Of a DNA stretch of 64,000 bases, positions 48,238 through 60,584 are shown one piece after another. A program made the translations under genes and the position numbers. This stretch comes from Bathymodiolus brooksi (Eukaryota; Mollusca; Bivalvia; Mytilida; Modiolidae). Position 1 is the stretch's first letter. Each line of letters opens with the position of its first letter. The stretch spans positions 31,598,962 to 31,662,961 of the forward strand of contig OY804589.1 in the NCBI GenBank assembly GCA_963680875.1. The letters run 5' to 3'. Under the pieces are notes generated by a model. That model made no database searches. It was not told the origin of the DNA and saw only the letters and a list, made by a program, of their open reading frames with translations.

Positions 48238-48862
48238 AGATCTTATATGAGGCAGGAACTTCTTACTCTTCGTGAGCTATTAAGATCTTATATGAGGCAG
48301 GAACTTCTTACTCTTTGTGAGCTATTAAGATCTTATATGAGGCAGGAACTTCTTACTCTTCGTGAGCTATTAAGATCTTATATGAGGCAGGAACTTCTTA
48401 CTCGTCGTGAGCTATTAAGATCTTATATGAGACAGGAACTTCTTACTCGTCGTGAGCTATTAAGATCTTATATGAGGCAGGAACTTCTTACTCTTCGTGA
48501 GCTATTAAGATCTTATATGAGGCAGGAACTTCTTACTCTTTGTGAGCTATTAAGATCTTATATGAGGCAGGAACTTCTTACTCTTCGTGAGCTATTAAGA
48601 TCTTATATGAGGCAGGAACTTCTTACTCTATGTGAGCTATTGAGATCTTATATGAGGTAGGAACTTCTTACTCGTCGTGAGCTATTAAGATCTTATATGA
48701 GACAGGAACTTCTTACTCTTTGTGAGCTATTAAGATCTTATATGAGACAGGAACTTCTTACTCTTTGTGAGCTATTAAGATCTTATATGAGACAGGAACT
48801 TCTTACTCTTCCTGAGCTATTAAGATCTTATATGAGGCAGGAACTTCTTACTCTTTGTGAGC
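48238..48862 (+). repeat. Minisatellite, 45-bp unit, about 14 copies
   Basis: Units share AAGATCTTATATGAGGCAGG and GAACTTCTTACTCTTCGTGA. The 45-bp length keeps one frame open as a 15-residue repeat (MRQELLTLRELLRSY), broken once by TAG at about 48658. It is intronic and antisense to KPNB1. Confidence 0.95.
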
Positions 48863-48990
48863 ACCTGGGTTCACCCCCCGTTTTTGGTGAGGTCTATTTT
48901 CTATGTTGTGTTGTGTGTGTTTTTGTCTTTGTTTTGTTTGTCTTCGTCCGATGTCTTGTGTGCCCTATGTTACTACTGTATAAAATAATA
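48862..48990 (+). mobile_element. Retroelement-tail-like repeat
   Basis: GCACCTGGGTTCACCCCCCG and TTTTTGGTGAGG, then T/G-rich sequence. It follows the minisatellite directly and is related to 17600-17830. Confidence 0.5.
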
Positions 48991-49637
48991 CGATTCAAGC
49001 CTATGAAAAATTTTGGGCACCTATATATATTATCCTGAATTAAAAAGGTATTGTAAAGCAATTGTATACGATAGGAACAAGAATACACTTTTTTACAGTA
49101 TTAGCAAATATTTGAAAATGTACAAGTTGTAACAGACAGAATGTAGAGAGTAAATGTGTGTATGAGAGATGGAGAGAATCTAGCTTTTCACTTTAATATT
49201 TAAATTTTTTTTGTAACTCTTTTGAAATTTAATTTGTAAAAAATAAAATAGTAATTATTTTTTCACTGATTCTTTTGAATACCCCTGTATACCCTAGTCA
49301 GGTGGTAATGTACAGGGGATTGTAAAATCCTGACTTGAAAAAAAAAAAAATGTTACTACTGTCCATTCTTCATTGCTCCTTTGTTCTCTGGATTGTCCGT
49401 TCTTGATTGTTCCTATGATTTTCTCTAATGTTTATTTAAAATATTGCACCATCGAGTAAATTTTCATTAAAGTGCCTTCCGGACTCACTGAAGGCAGGAT
49501 TCGAGACAGACTTTTCACTGTTGATATCACAGAAAGAAACTGTAGTATGAAAGGTTTAGGATCAAATGCAAAGCTCTATTTCTAATATAGCAGTATTTTT
49601 TTTTATAAATAAAAATTTCAATATGATATTTCCTTAC
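48991..49637. other. KPNB1 intron, gene-free
   Basis: AT-rich; no recognised repeat or exon. Confidence 0.4.
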
Positions 49638-49882
49638 CCAACAGACATTACTGGCAACCCTTGGTTCAGCTGTTAATCCTTCCACTAAAGCATGTAACAA
49701 GGGATTCAAAGTTTTTTCATCGATCACAGAATCGGGTAAAAGTTCACATACACGACCGACAGTCCAAGCTGCCGTGTCGCGCACAACAACACTAGAGTCT
49801 TTTAATAATTCTATTAACATAGGCATAGCCTGTTCAACAATAGGTTTTAATTTCTGTGGGTCTGGTCCCTCTAATATTGAAC
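49638..49882 (-). CDS. KPNB1: KPNB1 exon ([20 protein letters not shown])
   Basis: 245 nt. It completes Gly, then [20 protein letters not shown], and ends [14 protein letters not shown] in phase 0. Donor GTAAGG. This is the central HEAT region, part of the surface that binds the importin-alpha IBB helix. Strongest single match in the window. Confidence 0.97.
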
Positions 49883-50059
49883 CTGTGAAGAAACAGTACA
49901 TAAAGTTTAATTTTTTATACGATATTTTGATACTAAAATTCCTGACGAACGTTATTCCATAAACGTGTCATGCATACTACATTAGACATCTAAGCTTTTA
50001 TATACAAGGACCCAAATAAAACTTCAGCAGATTTCAACTTAAAACAAAGCTATTTTTGC

Positions 50060-50300
50060 CATTGAAAGAAATTTCTTGTAACAGTAGCCATCTTGCCGAA
50101 CACATTTTGGTATAATATGGCTACATGGTTTCAGAGAAGATTGGTCAATATCAGCCTAATTGCATATTTGTGTCAAAATCTGCAAAACTCTTCGACAAAA
50201 CTCGAAAGCTATGTTGGTTGGAGGGTGGGGTATCAGACAAATTTCTAACATGAATGCTCTAAGGATCTTTCAGGGCAAATATGGTTCAGAGAAGATTTTC
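50060..50300 (+). repeat. Degraded copy of the GCCATCTTG interspersed family
   Basis: ACAGTAGCCATCTTGCCGAA and ATGGTTTCAGAGAAGATT. Confidence 0.5.
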
Positions 50301-50454
50301 AATTTTTTTTTATAACTGATGACGTATGTTGAGTCGTGGCAAAAGCTGTCATGTCAGACGAGTTAAAAATAAGAGAATTCTGCTCTATTATAGACTGGAA
50401 TATAATTAATTGGCAGTAGTTTTCACTCAAAAACATAATTATCATGTACATGGG

Positions 50455-50690
50455 GTTTAGTGTTATGGTGTTAAACACTACTTTCAACAGTGTGTTTTAT
50501 TGTTGGAGGAAACCGGAGTACCTGGAGAAAACAATATAACTGCTACAAGTCACTGACAAACTTTATCACATAATGTTGTACCAAGTAAACTTTGCAATGA
50601 GTAGGATTTTAACTCACGTTAGTGGCGATAGGCAATGACTGCATAGGTACTGTTAAATCCAACTATCATATGATCACGACCACGATAGCC
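50455..50690 (-). mobile_element. SINE, family C
   Basis: GGTGTTAAACACTACTTTCA through to ATCATATGATCACGACCACG on the plus strand. Confidence 0.75.
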
Positions 50691-51659
50691 CTTATTAATG
50701 TACATTATAATGTTGTACCAAGTTTATTCCGTATTTTACTGATCATTTGAACAAGTAGGAAAATGCAAATTTCTGGACAATGTGCAGTATAATATCAAGT
50801 CTGTTTCAAGTATGAAAAAAAATATGCTACAGCTTGTTTTTATCTCTGTAAATCTCTTTATCTAAATACAATAGGTTGGACTCGTTTTCAATTCCTGAAA
50901 AATTTGTCTTAATTTCTTACTTACATAAATATACAATATTGATGTATGGACAGTAAATATAGAATTTATGTGGCGAGGCTTAGAAACGGGGGAAAGACGA
51001 GCTTTAATGTTATTTAATTTAATAATAAAAAAATAATAATGGAAACCCCATTGATGCCTCAATAATAGTTCCGGTAAGGGGCGTGGCTTAATCACTTTAT
51101 TAGGCCAATGTGAAAAGTGTTATTATGACAGGGGTGTGGCTTAATAACTTTATTAGGCTAGTGTGAAAAGTGTTATTATGACACTGTCATAATAAAGCAA
51201 GTTTATTTCAACCCATTTATTATGACAAAAAATAACCCAATTGCAGGACAAATCCTGATGTCTCTACAATCCTATGAGAAATAATTACAGGCAAGAAATT
51301 ACAATAAAAGTTTAACATATGGAATGTGCATATGATATAATTAAATGTTTAAAATGGAGAGGAAGGAAACACTCACTTTAAAGTACTGTAGTCCCCTTCT
51401 TATAAGGCCAATCACACCAAAGGACACCCCTATTATCAGAGTAGATTTCAGATGCACGGAGATAGCAATACCACCAATTTGCCCACCCCTCTTATAAGCA
51501 GGCATTTCAATAAGGAGCACTACCAGTAACTTTTACCCACTTTAAAAAAGAGTGTTGCATTAATAGATATTCATGAATTTTTTTTAATAAAAAGTACCGC
51601 CTGTAAATAGTGAAGTACTGGTACACTTGAAAAATATTGAAAGCCATGATAAGACAAAT

Positions 51660-53250
51660 TTTTCATTTGTAGAATGGGGAACCACTGTACCGTTAACTTA
51701 CCAAATGCCACCGTCCTTATAAGTCCACTTTTTCATTGACTGTAGAATGGGATCACCATACCCTTTAACTTACCAAATGCCACCATCCTTATGAACCCAA
51801 TTTTTCATTGACTGTAGAATGGGATCACCGTACCCTTTAACCTACCAAATGCCACCGTCCTTATAAGCCCACTTTTTCATTGACTGTAGAATGGGATCAC
51901 CATACCCTTTAACCTACCAAATGCCACCGTCCTTATAAGCCCACTTTTTCATTGACTGTAGAATGGGATCACCGTACCCTTTAACCTACCAAATGCCACC
52001 GTCCTTATAAGCCCACTTTTTCATTGACTAGAATGGGATCACCGTACCCTTTAACCTACCAAATGCCAGGTCCTTATAAGCCCACTTTTTCATTGACTGT
52101 AGAATGGGATCACCGTACCCTTTAACCTACCAAATGCCACCGTCCTTATAAGCCCACTTTTTCATTGACTGTAGAATGGGATCACCGTACCCTTTAACCT
52201 ACCAAATGCCACCGTCCTTATAAGCCCACTTTTTCATTGACTGTAGAATGGGATCACCTTACCCTTTAACCTACCAAATGCCACCGTCCTTATAAGCCCA
52301 CTTTTTCATTGACTGTAGAATGGGATCACCGTACCCTTTAACCTACCAAATGCCACCGTCCTTATAAGCCCACTTTTTCATTGACTGTAGAATGGGATCA
52401 CCATACCCTTTAACTTACCAAATGCCACCGTCCTTATGAACCCAATTTTTCATTGACTGTAGAATGGGATCACCGTACCCTTTAACCTACCAAATGCCAC
52501 CGTCCTTATAAGCCCACTTTTTCATTGACTGTAGAATGGGATCACCGTACCCTTTAACCTACCAAATGCCACCGTCCTTATAAGCCCACTTTTTCATTGA
52601 CTGTAGAATGGGATCACCATACCCTTTAACCTACCAAATGCCACCGTCCTTATAAGCCCACTTTTTCATTGACTGTAGAATGGGATCACCGTACCCTTTA
52701 ACCTACCAAATGCCACCGTCCTTATAAGCCCACTTTTTCATTGACTGTAGAATGGGATCACCATACCCTTTAACTTACCAAATGCCACCGTCCTTATGAA
52801 CCCAATTTTTCATTGACTGTAGAATGGGATCACCGTACCCTTTAACCTACCAAATGCCACCGTCCTTATAAGCCCACTTTTTCATTGACTGTAGAATGGG
52901 ATCACCGTACCCTTTAACCTACCAAATGCCACCGTCCTTATAAGCCCTCTTTTTCATTGACTGTAGAATGGGATCACCGTACCCTTTAACCTACCAAATG
53001 CCACCGTCCTTATAAGCCCACTTTTTCATTGACTGTAGAATGGGATCACCATACCCTTTAACCTACCAAATGCCACCGTCCTTATAAGCCCACTTTTTCA
53101 TTGACTGTAGAATGGGATCACCGTACCCTTTAACCTACCAAATGCCACCGTCCTTATAAGCCCACTTTGACTGTAGAATGGGATCACCGTACCCTTTAAC
53201 CTACCAAATGCCACCGTCCTTTTAAGCCCACTTTTTCATTGTAGAATGGA
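51660..53250. repeat. Satellite-like tandem array, 72-bp unit, about 22 copies
   Basis: Units contain GACTGTAGAATGGGATCACC, ACCCTTTAACCTACCAAATG and CCACCGTCCTTATAAGCCCA. It stops about 40 bp from the donor of the KPNB1 exon at 53291-53462. Each unit repeats that exon's border: on the minus strand TGGCATTTG/GTAGGTTAAAGGGT, versus TGGCATTTG/GTAAGTTAAAGGGT at the real site. Confidence 0.95.
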
Positions 53251-53290
53251 TAGCTATACAAGAGGGGGACCACCATACCCTTTAACTTAC

Positions 53291-53462
53291 CAAATGCCAT
53301 AACAGCTGCATCTCTAAATCTCCAGTCTTGATCTCTTATGTGGTTTTTAACGAAAGGTAAAACATGTGGAACAACATCGTCTTCACAACATGTGGCCATT
53401 AACATGAGACACACACCAGCAGCTTTACATGGATTCCATTCATCATCGTCATCTAGTTCTTC
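53291..53462 (-). CDS. KPNB1: KPNB1 exon with the acidic loop ([13 protein letters not shown])
   Basis: 172 nt. Acceptor GATTTGCAG, donor GTAAGT. The Asp-rich LDDDDEWNP is the acidic loop of HEAT 8, which in the family contacts RanGTP and helps cargo release. It continues [20 protein letters not shown] and [12 protein letters not shown]. The donor is followed immediately by the satellite array. Confidence 0.96.
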
Positions 53463-53709
53463 CTGCAAATCAACAAGTTAATAACAATAAATAGGTTGAA
53501 CAGGCTGTATTGAGAATTTTATTGGAAAACCTGGCCGTCACTTTCTAATGCTGATTTCTGGGATTATTCTAGTGAGAAAATTAAATAAATGAAAATCATT
53601 GGATCTGCACCCCCTTTCAACAAATTTATTTTTGACATGTTCTGACCATGTCCTGCAACTTTTGGATTTTGTTCACACAAATATAGCTGAAATCAGTTAA
53701 ATAACTGAT

Positions 53710-53962
53710 TTGATTTATAGCGTTTAACGTCACTTTCAGCAATATTTCAGCTATATCATGGCGACCAGTTTTAGTGGTGGAGGAAGCCGGAGTACCCGGA
53801 GAGAACCACCGACCATGGGCAAGCAACTGGTAAACTTTATAACTTGCGACTGCAAGTCGAGTGCACCCTTTTTTGTAATTTACAAAGCCGGGCTCGAATG
53901 CCGTATTGGTGATAGGCTTGTTAGGTAATCCAACTACCTAACTCATTGAGCCACCCGGGCCC
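53710..53962 (-). mobile_element. SINE, family B
   Basis: GCGTTTAACGTCACTTTCAG through to CAACTACCTAACTCATTGAG on the plus strand. The reverse complement has the tRNA-like head. Confidence 0.8.
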
Positions 53963-55205
53963 TCAATAAATAACTGAAAAGAGGGTTTTAAACTGTCTAT
54001 TTATAACAGGCACTTAGTAATTCAAGGCAACCATTAGGTCAAGTTTTAATGTATTTTTTTTTTTTTTTTTTTTTTGCAAAAATGAAACTAAGTTTCTTTC
54101 TAAAAATTGGAATTTTTTGGGGACATTTTCCCAACAAGTTTCTTCTTCTCACGGCACAACCCAGAACCGGTTTAGATTTTCTGCTTTGCTTCGAAATTCT
54201 CTAGTTTTACCATGGTGTGAAACTGAAAATGTAATGCAACTCTTCATAAGTCATTTACATGGATACCTTGAAGTAACAATTCATATTAGATTTCAGCTTA
54301 ATTTATCATGATTACTCAAATATTCGAATACTTCAAAGTAAAATCATCGGTCAACACTGAGTTCATCAAACTGAGATTTGACTGTATTAAGATATATATC
54401 TATGTCCATTGTCGACTAGTTAATACAATTATTCATCATATGCAATGTGAAACTGATCATAAAGGCTCAATCACCCACCTGATTTTAAACAGAAAAATAA
54501 CAATCAACAATTTTGGGCTCATAAAACTAGCTTAACCCCTGCCTTATTTATTGAAGTGCTTGTACCAAGCCATGAAATTGAGAAGGGTGCTAGGGGTATT
54601 GATTTTGCCTATGTTTCTAATTTATTTCGAATAGACTTTGGAATTGTTCCGACAATGTGGATTCCCCCCCCCCCTTCATTTTATTGCATTAATCTGTATA
54701 CGATACTGAAATGATTTTTGGTGGTTCTTGTGTTACTTGTACAGATATGAAATCTATAGTGGAACTTAAGTTAAACATGGGACTCTGTCTCTTTAGAAGA
54801 AATTATTTTAAAATTGTCTTAAACGAACAACTGGAACTCTTTCATCATTGCATGGTGACTTAGTTTGTGAACTATGTGCACCTTAGAAACCAATGTTGGT
54901 CACAACCCCAGAAAGTATAGTAATTTCTCTGTACAGCAATTTTCAAGATACAGCTTTCACCAAACGTGAATGTTGTAGGGTAGATGGGTTTTTATAAAGT
55001 TATGGTGTGTCTATATCAATCATGGTAGGCATGTTGAAAAACATTGGTTAGGACCACTCATACATAATAACCTTTCAATTTATTTGGCTGTCCTATCTTT
55101 TGACTATGATCGTACTCAATGATGGTTATTCTTGAAACGCATTGTGCACATTTAATTAGATATGTATTTGTAACCAACATTGTACAGTGGTTTCATAAAA
55201 AATTT
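53963..55205. other. KPNB1 intron, gene-free
   Basis: Poly(T) run at about 54054-54075. Short ORFs without domains. Nothing else recognised. Confidence 0.4.
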
Positions 55206-55211
55206 CCCATG

Positions 55212-55634
55212 CAGGGCTCACCAAACCAGGCGAAGTGGGCGACTTCTTCGCCTTGGTTTCAATGAAATTGCCCAATTTCTGTCAAAAAGCGAAGTTTTAG
55301 TCGCCTTGTCAGTCTTTTCAAGTCTGTATTTTTTTCACCAATAATCATACTTTTTCTTCAATATTCACATAAAAGGAGCTCCCATGTTCCTGAAATTTGA
55401 CCCACACAGGATTTGATGTTCAATATTATATTCCAAACTCGTTAATTGCATCCTTTTTAAGATCATTGTGCAGCACGTTCGTTTTATGAAAGGTAGGGGA
55501 ACATGCGGTAGTGGGGAAAGAAACGTTAAAATTTGGATAGATTTTCGGAAGTCTCCCAACTTTTCCCTCACTTTCGCCCTAAAGTCAAGAGAGAAGTCAA
55601 GTTGCCCTGTTTTTACTATGTGTGGTGAGCCCTG
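55212..55634. mobile_element. hAT-like MITE, full-ended relative of 38224-38604
   Basis: Ends CAGGGCTCACCA ... TGGTGAGCCCTG. Shares with the 38-kb copy GGCGAAGTGGGCGACTTCTT and ACATAAAAGGAGCTCCCATG. No clean 8-bp duplication. Confidence 0.75.
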
Positions 55635-55639
55635 CCATG

Positions 55640-56963
55640 GGAGATGAAAATGTGAAGTTAACATGCGGAAAGCGTCATAAACTAAGTGATCACCGTGGAT
55701 CTTTAAGATCTAAAAATTTTGCTCAACCTTGGTGACCTACTTTTCCTGAAAATATGTGGTACAAGTACATTAAATACAAAAAAAACACCTTTTCCCCAAA
55801 AATTAGATAAAATAAATCCATGCATGCAACTGAGAGCCATCTTAAAAAGTTTAAAATAAAACCATTTTAATAAAGGAAGAAGGCATTTAATTTAAATATA
55901 TGTTATCAAGTTGAAAGCCATACTATTTAAGATGTGAAAACTATTCATTAATCAACGAGAAGGATTCAACGGCTTAACGTGAATTTCAAAAAGATGTTGC
56001 AAGTGAAAAACAGACCACCATTCTTCTAACAACATCACCAATGGTGTATGTATTAAGTGTGCAATTTTCACACCGTAAATGATCAAATTTAATGCATATA
56101 TATATATATAAAATTACTGATATTGATTATTGATATGATGTTAAAAAATAACAATGCATACTAAATAGTTATTCACAATGAACGAAAGAAAATGATGAAG
56201 GGCTCATTTAACTTGTAAACTAAAAAAAGCAATGTCAAAAACTGCAAGAGGAAAGTCAATCTCATTAAATTCAGCTGTTTAATATGCTATTCTCACCTTA
56301 ACATCTGACAGAACTCAATTAAAGGTCATGTTCAGCCAATGAAAACACTACTGGTAAAATATTAGAAAATAAAAACTAGCCCAAAAAATCAAATTGACGT
56401 TTTCCACAATTTTCAGAAATCATTTAATATTTTTAAAAATTGGGTCATTTCACTAGATATTAGGAGAAAAGTATTTCAATTTTAATCAGAATTCCTTACT
56501 AATCTTAACCTTTTTATTTTTTATTTTTTAACAATATCAATAATAATTTCACTCTCAAATTGGATATATCTCCATTGAAAAGACAGCAACAATAATTCTA
56601 TTCCATCAATATATCATATCTACATAAATATCTGTTTAAATCTTTCAGGTTATTGTTCGACGGGTTAAAATTTTGGTGCATTTTTGGCAAATTGTTAGCA
56701 AAAAAAACTGCGAGAAAAAAAGAGGAGTAAAATCCAATTGAAAGCAATGGAAATTTTATCATGATCATGAAAATTTTATCATGATCATGAAAATATGATG
56801 AATCATGAAAATTTTACACACGCTAAAATAACTTGTTGTACGGTAAACAAATGGATGGAAATATATTTATGTCATCTTTGTTGCTGTTTATACAAAGAGG
56901 ATATGTACACAATGTAATAAATAGTTAGTTATAATGGTAAATAATACACACATGCCCGGTTAC
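55640..56963. other. KPNB1 intron, gene-free
   Basis: AT-rich. TTTTATCATGATCATGAAAA repeats near 56755-56800. No exon seen. Confidence 0.4.
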
Positions 56964-57065
56964 CTGTTTCGTCAAACAGACAAGCAGAATAGGACACAAA
57001 TACTGCAAAGCACCTTTAGCGTAGAATCTACTTGTCCGTTCAGGTGGTCTCCCTTGCTCTGCTGC
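56964..57065 (-). CDS. KPNB1: KPNB1 exon ([20 protein letters not shown])
   Basis: 102 nt, 34 codons, phase 0 at both ends. Donor GTAACC, acceptor CTTGTAG. It ends [12 protein letters not shown] 7-8 region. Confidence 0.95.
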
Positions 57066-57625
57066 CTACAAGTATATTGAATTTTTAGATGAATTAATAT
57101 TCTTTAGTGTCACACATATGATATGGGATGGATACCTGTACAGCCGATAAGTCAAAATCTGTGCCTTACAGCAACATATATCTCTTATCAGATAAAGAAA
57201 ATCGATTGAACTTCTTCACCATTCAGTAATAGACAAATATAGGGTATTTGTACGTCTTGCCAACTTGACATTACAATGATGATTGACACCAAATAAAATT
57301 CAAACGTTTGTCAAATCTTTGTTTCCTCTACATTACACATTAGACCCTGCCATATCTTTACATCTGTTTCATGCCAAGAAATAAATTATTTTGTCATTCA
57401 GTGTTCGACAGCCAAAGGAATAGTTGTTATCATTATTTTTGAAAATTTTTCTTATTAACTGACTTCGGTTCATTTTCTTGGACAATCCATAAAAGCAAAA
57501 TAACTTTCAATGTTTTAAATTAAACTTAAAAACTTATTTTGAGATCAATTTTACAATTTCTTTGAAGTAGCTTCAAGAATAAGAAATATTCATCCTGGAT
57601 AACACACAAGGATTGGACAACTTAC

Positions 57626-57736
57626 TTCAGATAATTCTATAGCCAGATCTACTTCTTCATCACAAACAGAAGACCAGAATTCTATACCTTGTAAAGCTAT
57701 TTCATCTACATCAGATTTCATAGCCTCCATTGTAAT
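57626..57736 (-). CDS. KPNB1: KPNB1 exon ([18 protein letters not shown])
   Basis: 111 nt, 37 codons, phase 0 at both ends. It begins [16 protein letters not shown]. In the family this HEAT 5-7 region also forms an FxFG nucleoporin-binding site. Confidence 0.96.
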
Positions 57737-58403
57737 CTGAAAAAAAAAAAAACTCATGTCATCAGTCTTCACTTATAGTTGTAAATATAGTAGCAGATCT
57801 GTCAACCCTGAAAAAAGAAAAAAATAGTAAGGCGGGAGTCTGGGGGCCGCCAAGGTTCCTAGCCGCTGGAAATTTTTCGTGAACAAATAAATGCCTTCGA
57901 AATTTGAGACATACTTTAGCTGATATTTAATTAACTTAGTTTCATCTTTCTAGTGTATATTTTTCACTTTCTGAAGGTTTTTGGGACATGTAGGTGTTAA
58001 AATAAAGTACTGTATTTACCACTACTAAAACAATTTTTACCTAATCTGTTAATGACACATATGTGGCACTCTTTGCCTTTTTCAAGAAGTCTTCAGTAAA
58101 CTGCCTTTTTTCAGATTTCCCAATACATGAATACTTAGCACTGTAATCAGATTCGAATTTCTGACTCCACTGAGTCTTTAATTTCTTTGGAGAATTGTCA
58201 TTTCTATCTCCGATTCGCTTTCGTTTTTCTCCAGACATTTTGTTGGGACGTTATCAAATGTACAAATTATAAAGGATTCCGGTTTATTCTGGGTTCAAGG
58301 GGCATGACTCATTAAACAACAGAAATTCTGGTATTTCAACCCCTAATTGCATAAAACAACAAACAATTATATTATACGAATTTCTAGGCTACCATTGACT
58401 TAC

Positions 58404-58493
58404 AGCAAACAAGGCTGGTCCCATATAATGCTCCATGTAAATATAATACAATGACATGATCTTCACCAGACACTGTAGAGCTGCAACTCGTAC
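58404..58493 (-). CDS. KPNB1: KPNB1 exon ([20 protein letters not shown])
   Basis: 90 nt, 30 codons, phase 0 at both ends. It ends YMGPALFA. Donor GTAAGT. Confidence 0.96.
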
Positions 58494-58561
58494 CTGAAAA
58501 TAAGGACAATCGTCATTAGAAATAACTACGTTTTAACAACAGTAGTAGGTAAAGATACGAC

Positions 58562-58905
58562 CCCATTGGTGGGGTAATGGTTAGCATGCTAGCCTTGAGT
58601 GCGAGCTTGAGACCTGATCATGTCAAACCAATGACTATAAAATTGGTATTTACTGTGTCTCAGCTAAGCATGTAGCATTAAGGAGTAAGAGCAAAGACTG
58701 GTTTGTAAGTAATCAAGATAATGTGTTAGAATGGAGCGACACGTCTGTGGACTGTTGTTTCAGTGAGATGGCACTATAAAAATCCAACTAAGTGTGTTGG
58801 TCTAGTAAATATTGGACATCATCATCTCTTCGAAATGCCATTTTGTTGCCACTGTGATATAGCTGGAAAAATTGCTCATTTGACGTTAAACAACAATTAA
58901 CTTTT
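58562..58905 (+). mobile_element. SINE, family A, full length
   Basis: GGTGGGGTAATGGTTAGCAT, then GTCAAACCAATGACTATAAA and tail CATTTGACGTTAAACAACAA. Confidence 0.8.
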
Positions 58906-59299
58906 TAGATACAGTACAATCTCATTATCTCAAATCGTCGAGCTGGAAATAAAAATTTCACATGCAATATTTACAGTCTATCAAAATCATTCATCTTGTT
59001 TCTGTAGTTCATTTTTTGCCTTAATTTTTTTCACCTACTTGCCCGAAAGCCAAATTTAGAAAAAAATTATATTAATCAAACACAAATTATTTCATAATTT
59101 TCACTTCCGAATCCAGTTTTACTTGTCCCGGGCTTCGGGCAAGTGGGTTAGCAAAAAGACTGACAATTACACTTTATTTATGTTTGAATGGTTCATTTAT
59201 TAAAAAATTATTGTTTTCTCTGGACATGTTTCTTGATCTTCCTCTGAAGAATTTCGCTACTTCACTGCCATTAAACATTGCTATAATCATTATCATGAT

Positions 59300-59577
59300 T
59301 TGATTTGATTTATGGTGTTTAATGCCACTTTCAGCAATATTTCAGCTATATCATGGCGACCAGCTTTAGTGGTGGAGGAAGCCGGAGTACCTGGACAGAA
59401 CCACCGACCATGGGCAAGCAACTGGTAAACTATCACTTGCGGCTGCGAGTAAAGTGCACTTTTTTTTGGGGTAATTTAAAAAGCCGAGTGCGAACCCACA
59501 CCGTATTGGTGATAGGCTTGTATGAGTTGTTAGGTAATCCAACTACCTAACTCATTGAGCCACCCGCGCCCCTCATT
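59300..59577 (-). mobile_element. SINE, family B, full length
   Basis: The reverse complement starts GGGCGCGGGTGGCTCAATGA and has box B-like GTGGGTTCGCACTC. Confidence 0.85.
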
Positions 59578-59737
59578 ATCATATCTGAGCTTTACACGAG
59601 TTTTCTACATAAACTGACAAGACAAATGAAAGTGGAACAACTGAAGTTAAATTCTAAAATTTAAATGGTAAGGTAAACTTCAGAACAATTCAGATCCGCC
59701 AAAAACAGAATGGTTCACAAGTCTGCATTATACTTAC

Positions 59738-59797
59738 CCGAGTCTCTGTTGACTGTGTGGCCTCACATACAACCTGCATGATGAAGTGTCGCTCTGT
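59738..59797 (-). CDS. KPNB1: KPNB1 exon (TERHFIMQVVCEATQSTETR)
   Basis: 60 nt, 20 codons, phase 0 at both ends. Donor GTAAGT, acceptor GATTTTTAG. Confidence 0.95.
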
Positions 59798-60294
59798 CTA
59801 AAAATCGAGAAAAAATAAAATAAAAACCCATTATAGGTACATATCAAGGACTAAAACTTATCATGTCACATCATATTTAAATTATTATACACCAATCTCA
59901 GATATTTAAAATAAAAACGACAAGATATAATCATCATGTGTGTGTGTCAGATGACATAACCATTATTCAACATCACTGATTGGTGCAAATATTTTTCTTT
60001 ATGTAAATTTCTAACACTTTATGACCCCAGCTATATAAAATCAGGTTTACAGTTTGAATTCAGATTTGCCTCAAGGGAACACAGAATATTTCTAGATCAT
60101 TATGCAAATTCAACTACCGGTATATTCCATCTTAAACACAGCAATACATTTTTCCCCTGGTCATTTTCAAGAGGTAAACCTGAATATTCTCATTAATTAA
60201 GCACTTGTGGGGGTATATTAGTCTCTCTCTAAAAATGAAACCCCTTCCTTCTGTAAAGTAATGAAAATGTGGCCTTATAAGAGGGGTCATCTCT

Positions 60295-60333
60295 CATGGG
60301 GGGGGGGGGGGGGGGGGGTGGGGGGGGGGTGGA
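60295..60333 (+). repeat. Poly(G) tract
   Basis: Runs of 18 and 10 or more G, separated by T. On the transcript strand this is poly(C), about 100 nt after the 5' splice site at 60429. Tract length may be unreliable in assembly. Confidence 0.8.
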
Positions 60334-60429
60334 TAGTATTATTTATGACATGTACAATATCTATATATCTTCTTCTTTTTTTTAGATCAGACTACTGTCC
60401 TTTGTTTGAAGTACATATATCACTCTTAC

Positions 60430-60505
60430 CTCTTTGTCAAAATTAGCTTTTGTAAATTCTAGGGAGTTCAGTAAAGCATTCGTAGCAGCCAGTCGTACAT
60501 AATTA
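60430..60505 (-). CDS. KPNB1: KPNB1 exon, first visible in window ([20 protein letters not shown])
   Basis: 76 nt. Its first base completes a codon; it ends FDKE in phase 0. Acceptor TATTTTTAG, donor GTAAGA. It corresponds to about residue 189 onward of the 876-residue human protein. Importin beta-1 carries cargo, directly or through importin-alpha, across the nuclear pore and is released by RanGTP. The N-terminal Ran-binding HEAT repeats 1-4 lie on exons beyond the right edge. I searched 60506-64000 on the minus strand for the preceding exon and did not find it. Confidence 0.95.
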
Positions 60506-60584
60506 CTAAAAATATAAAATTAGTTCATTCAATACATGCTCATACACAACTAGGCAGGGGGAGGCTGTGACCTCAGCTATATGG

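Noticed and set aside
48247..49038. Two ORFs of 137 and 113 codons with a 15-residue repeat
   Set aside because: 45-bp intronic minisatellite antisense to KPNB1, with a stop between them and no start or splice context.
51660..53250. Regular repeats that might be taken for a CRISPR array
   Set aside because: Eukaryotic intron; units are head-to-tail with no unique spacers.
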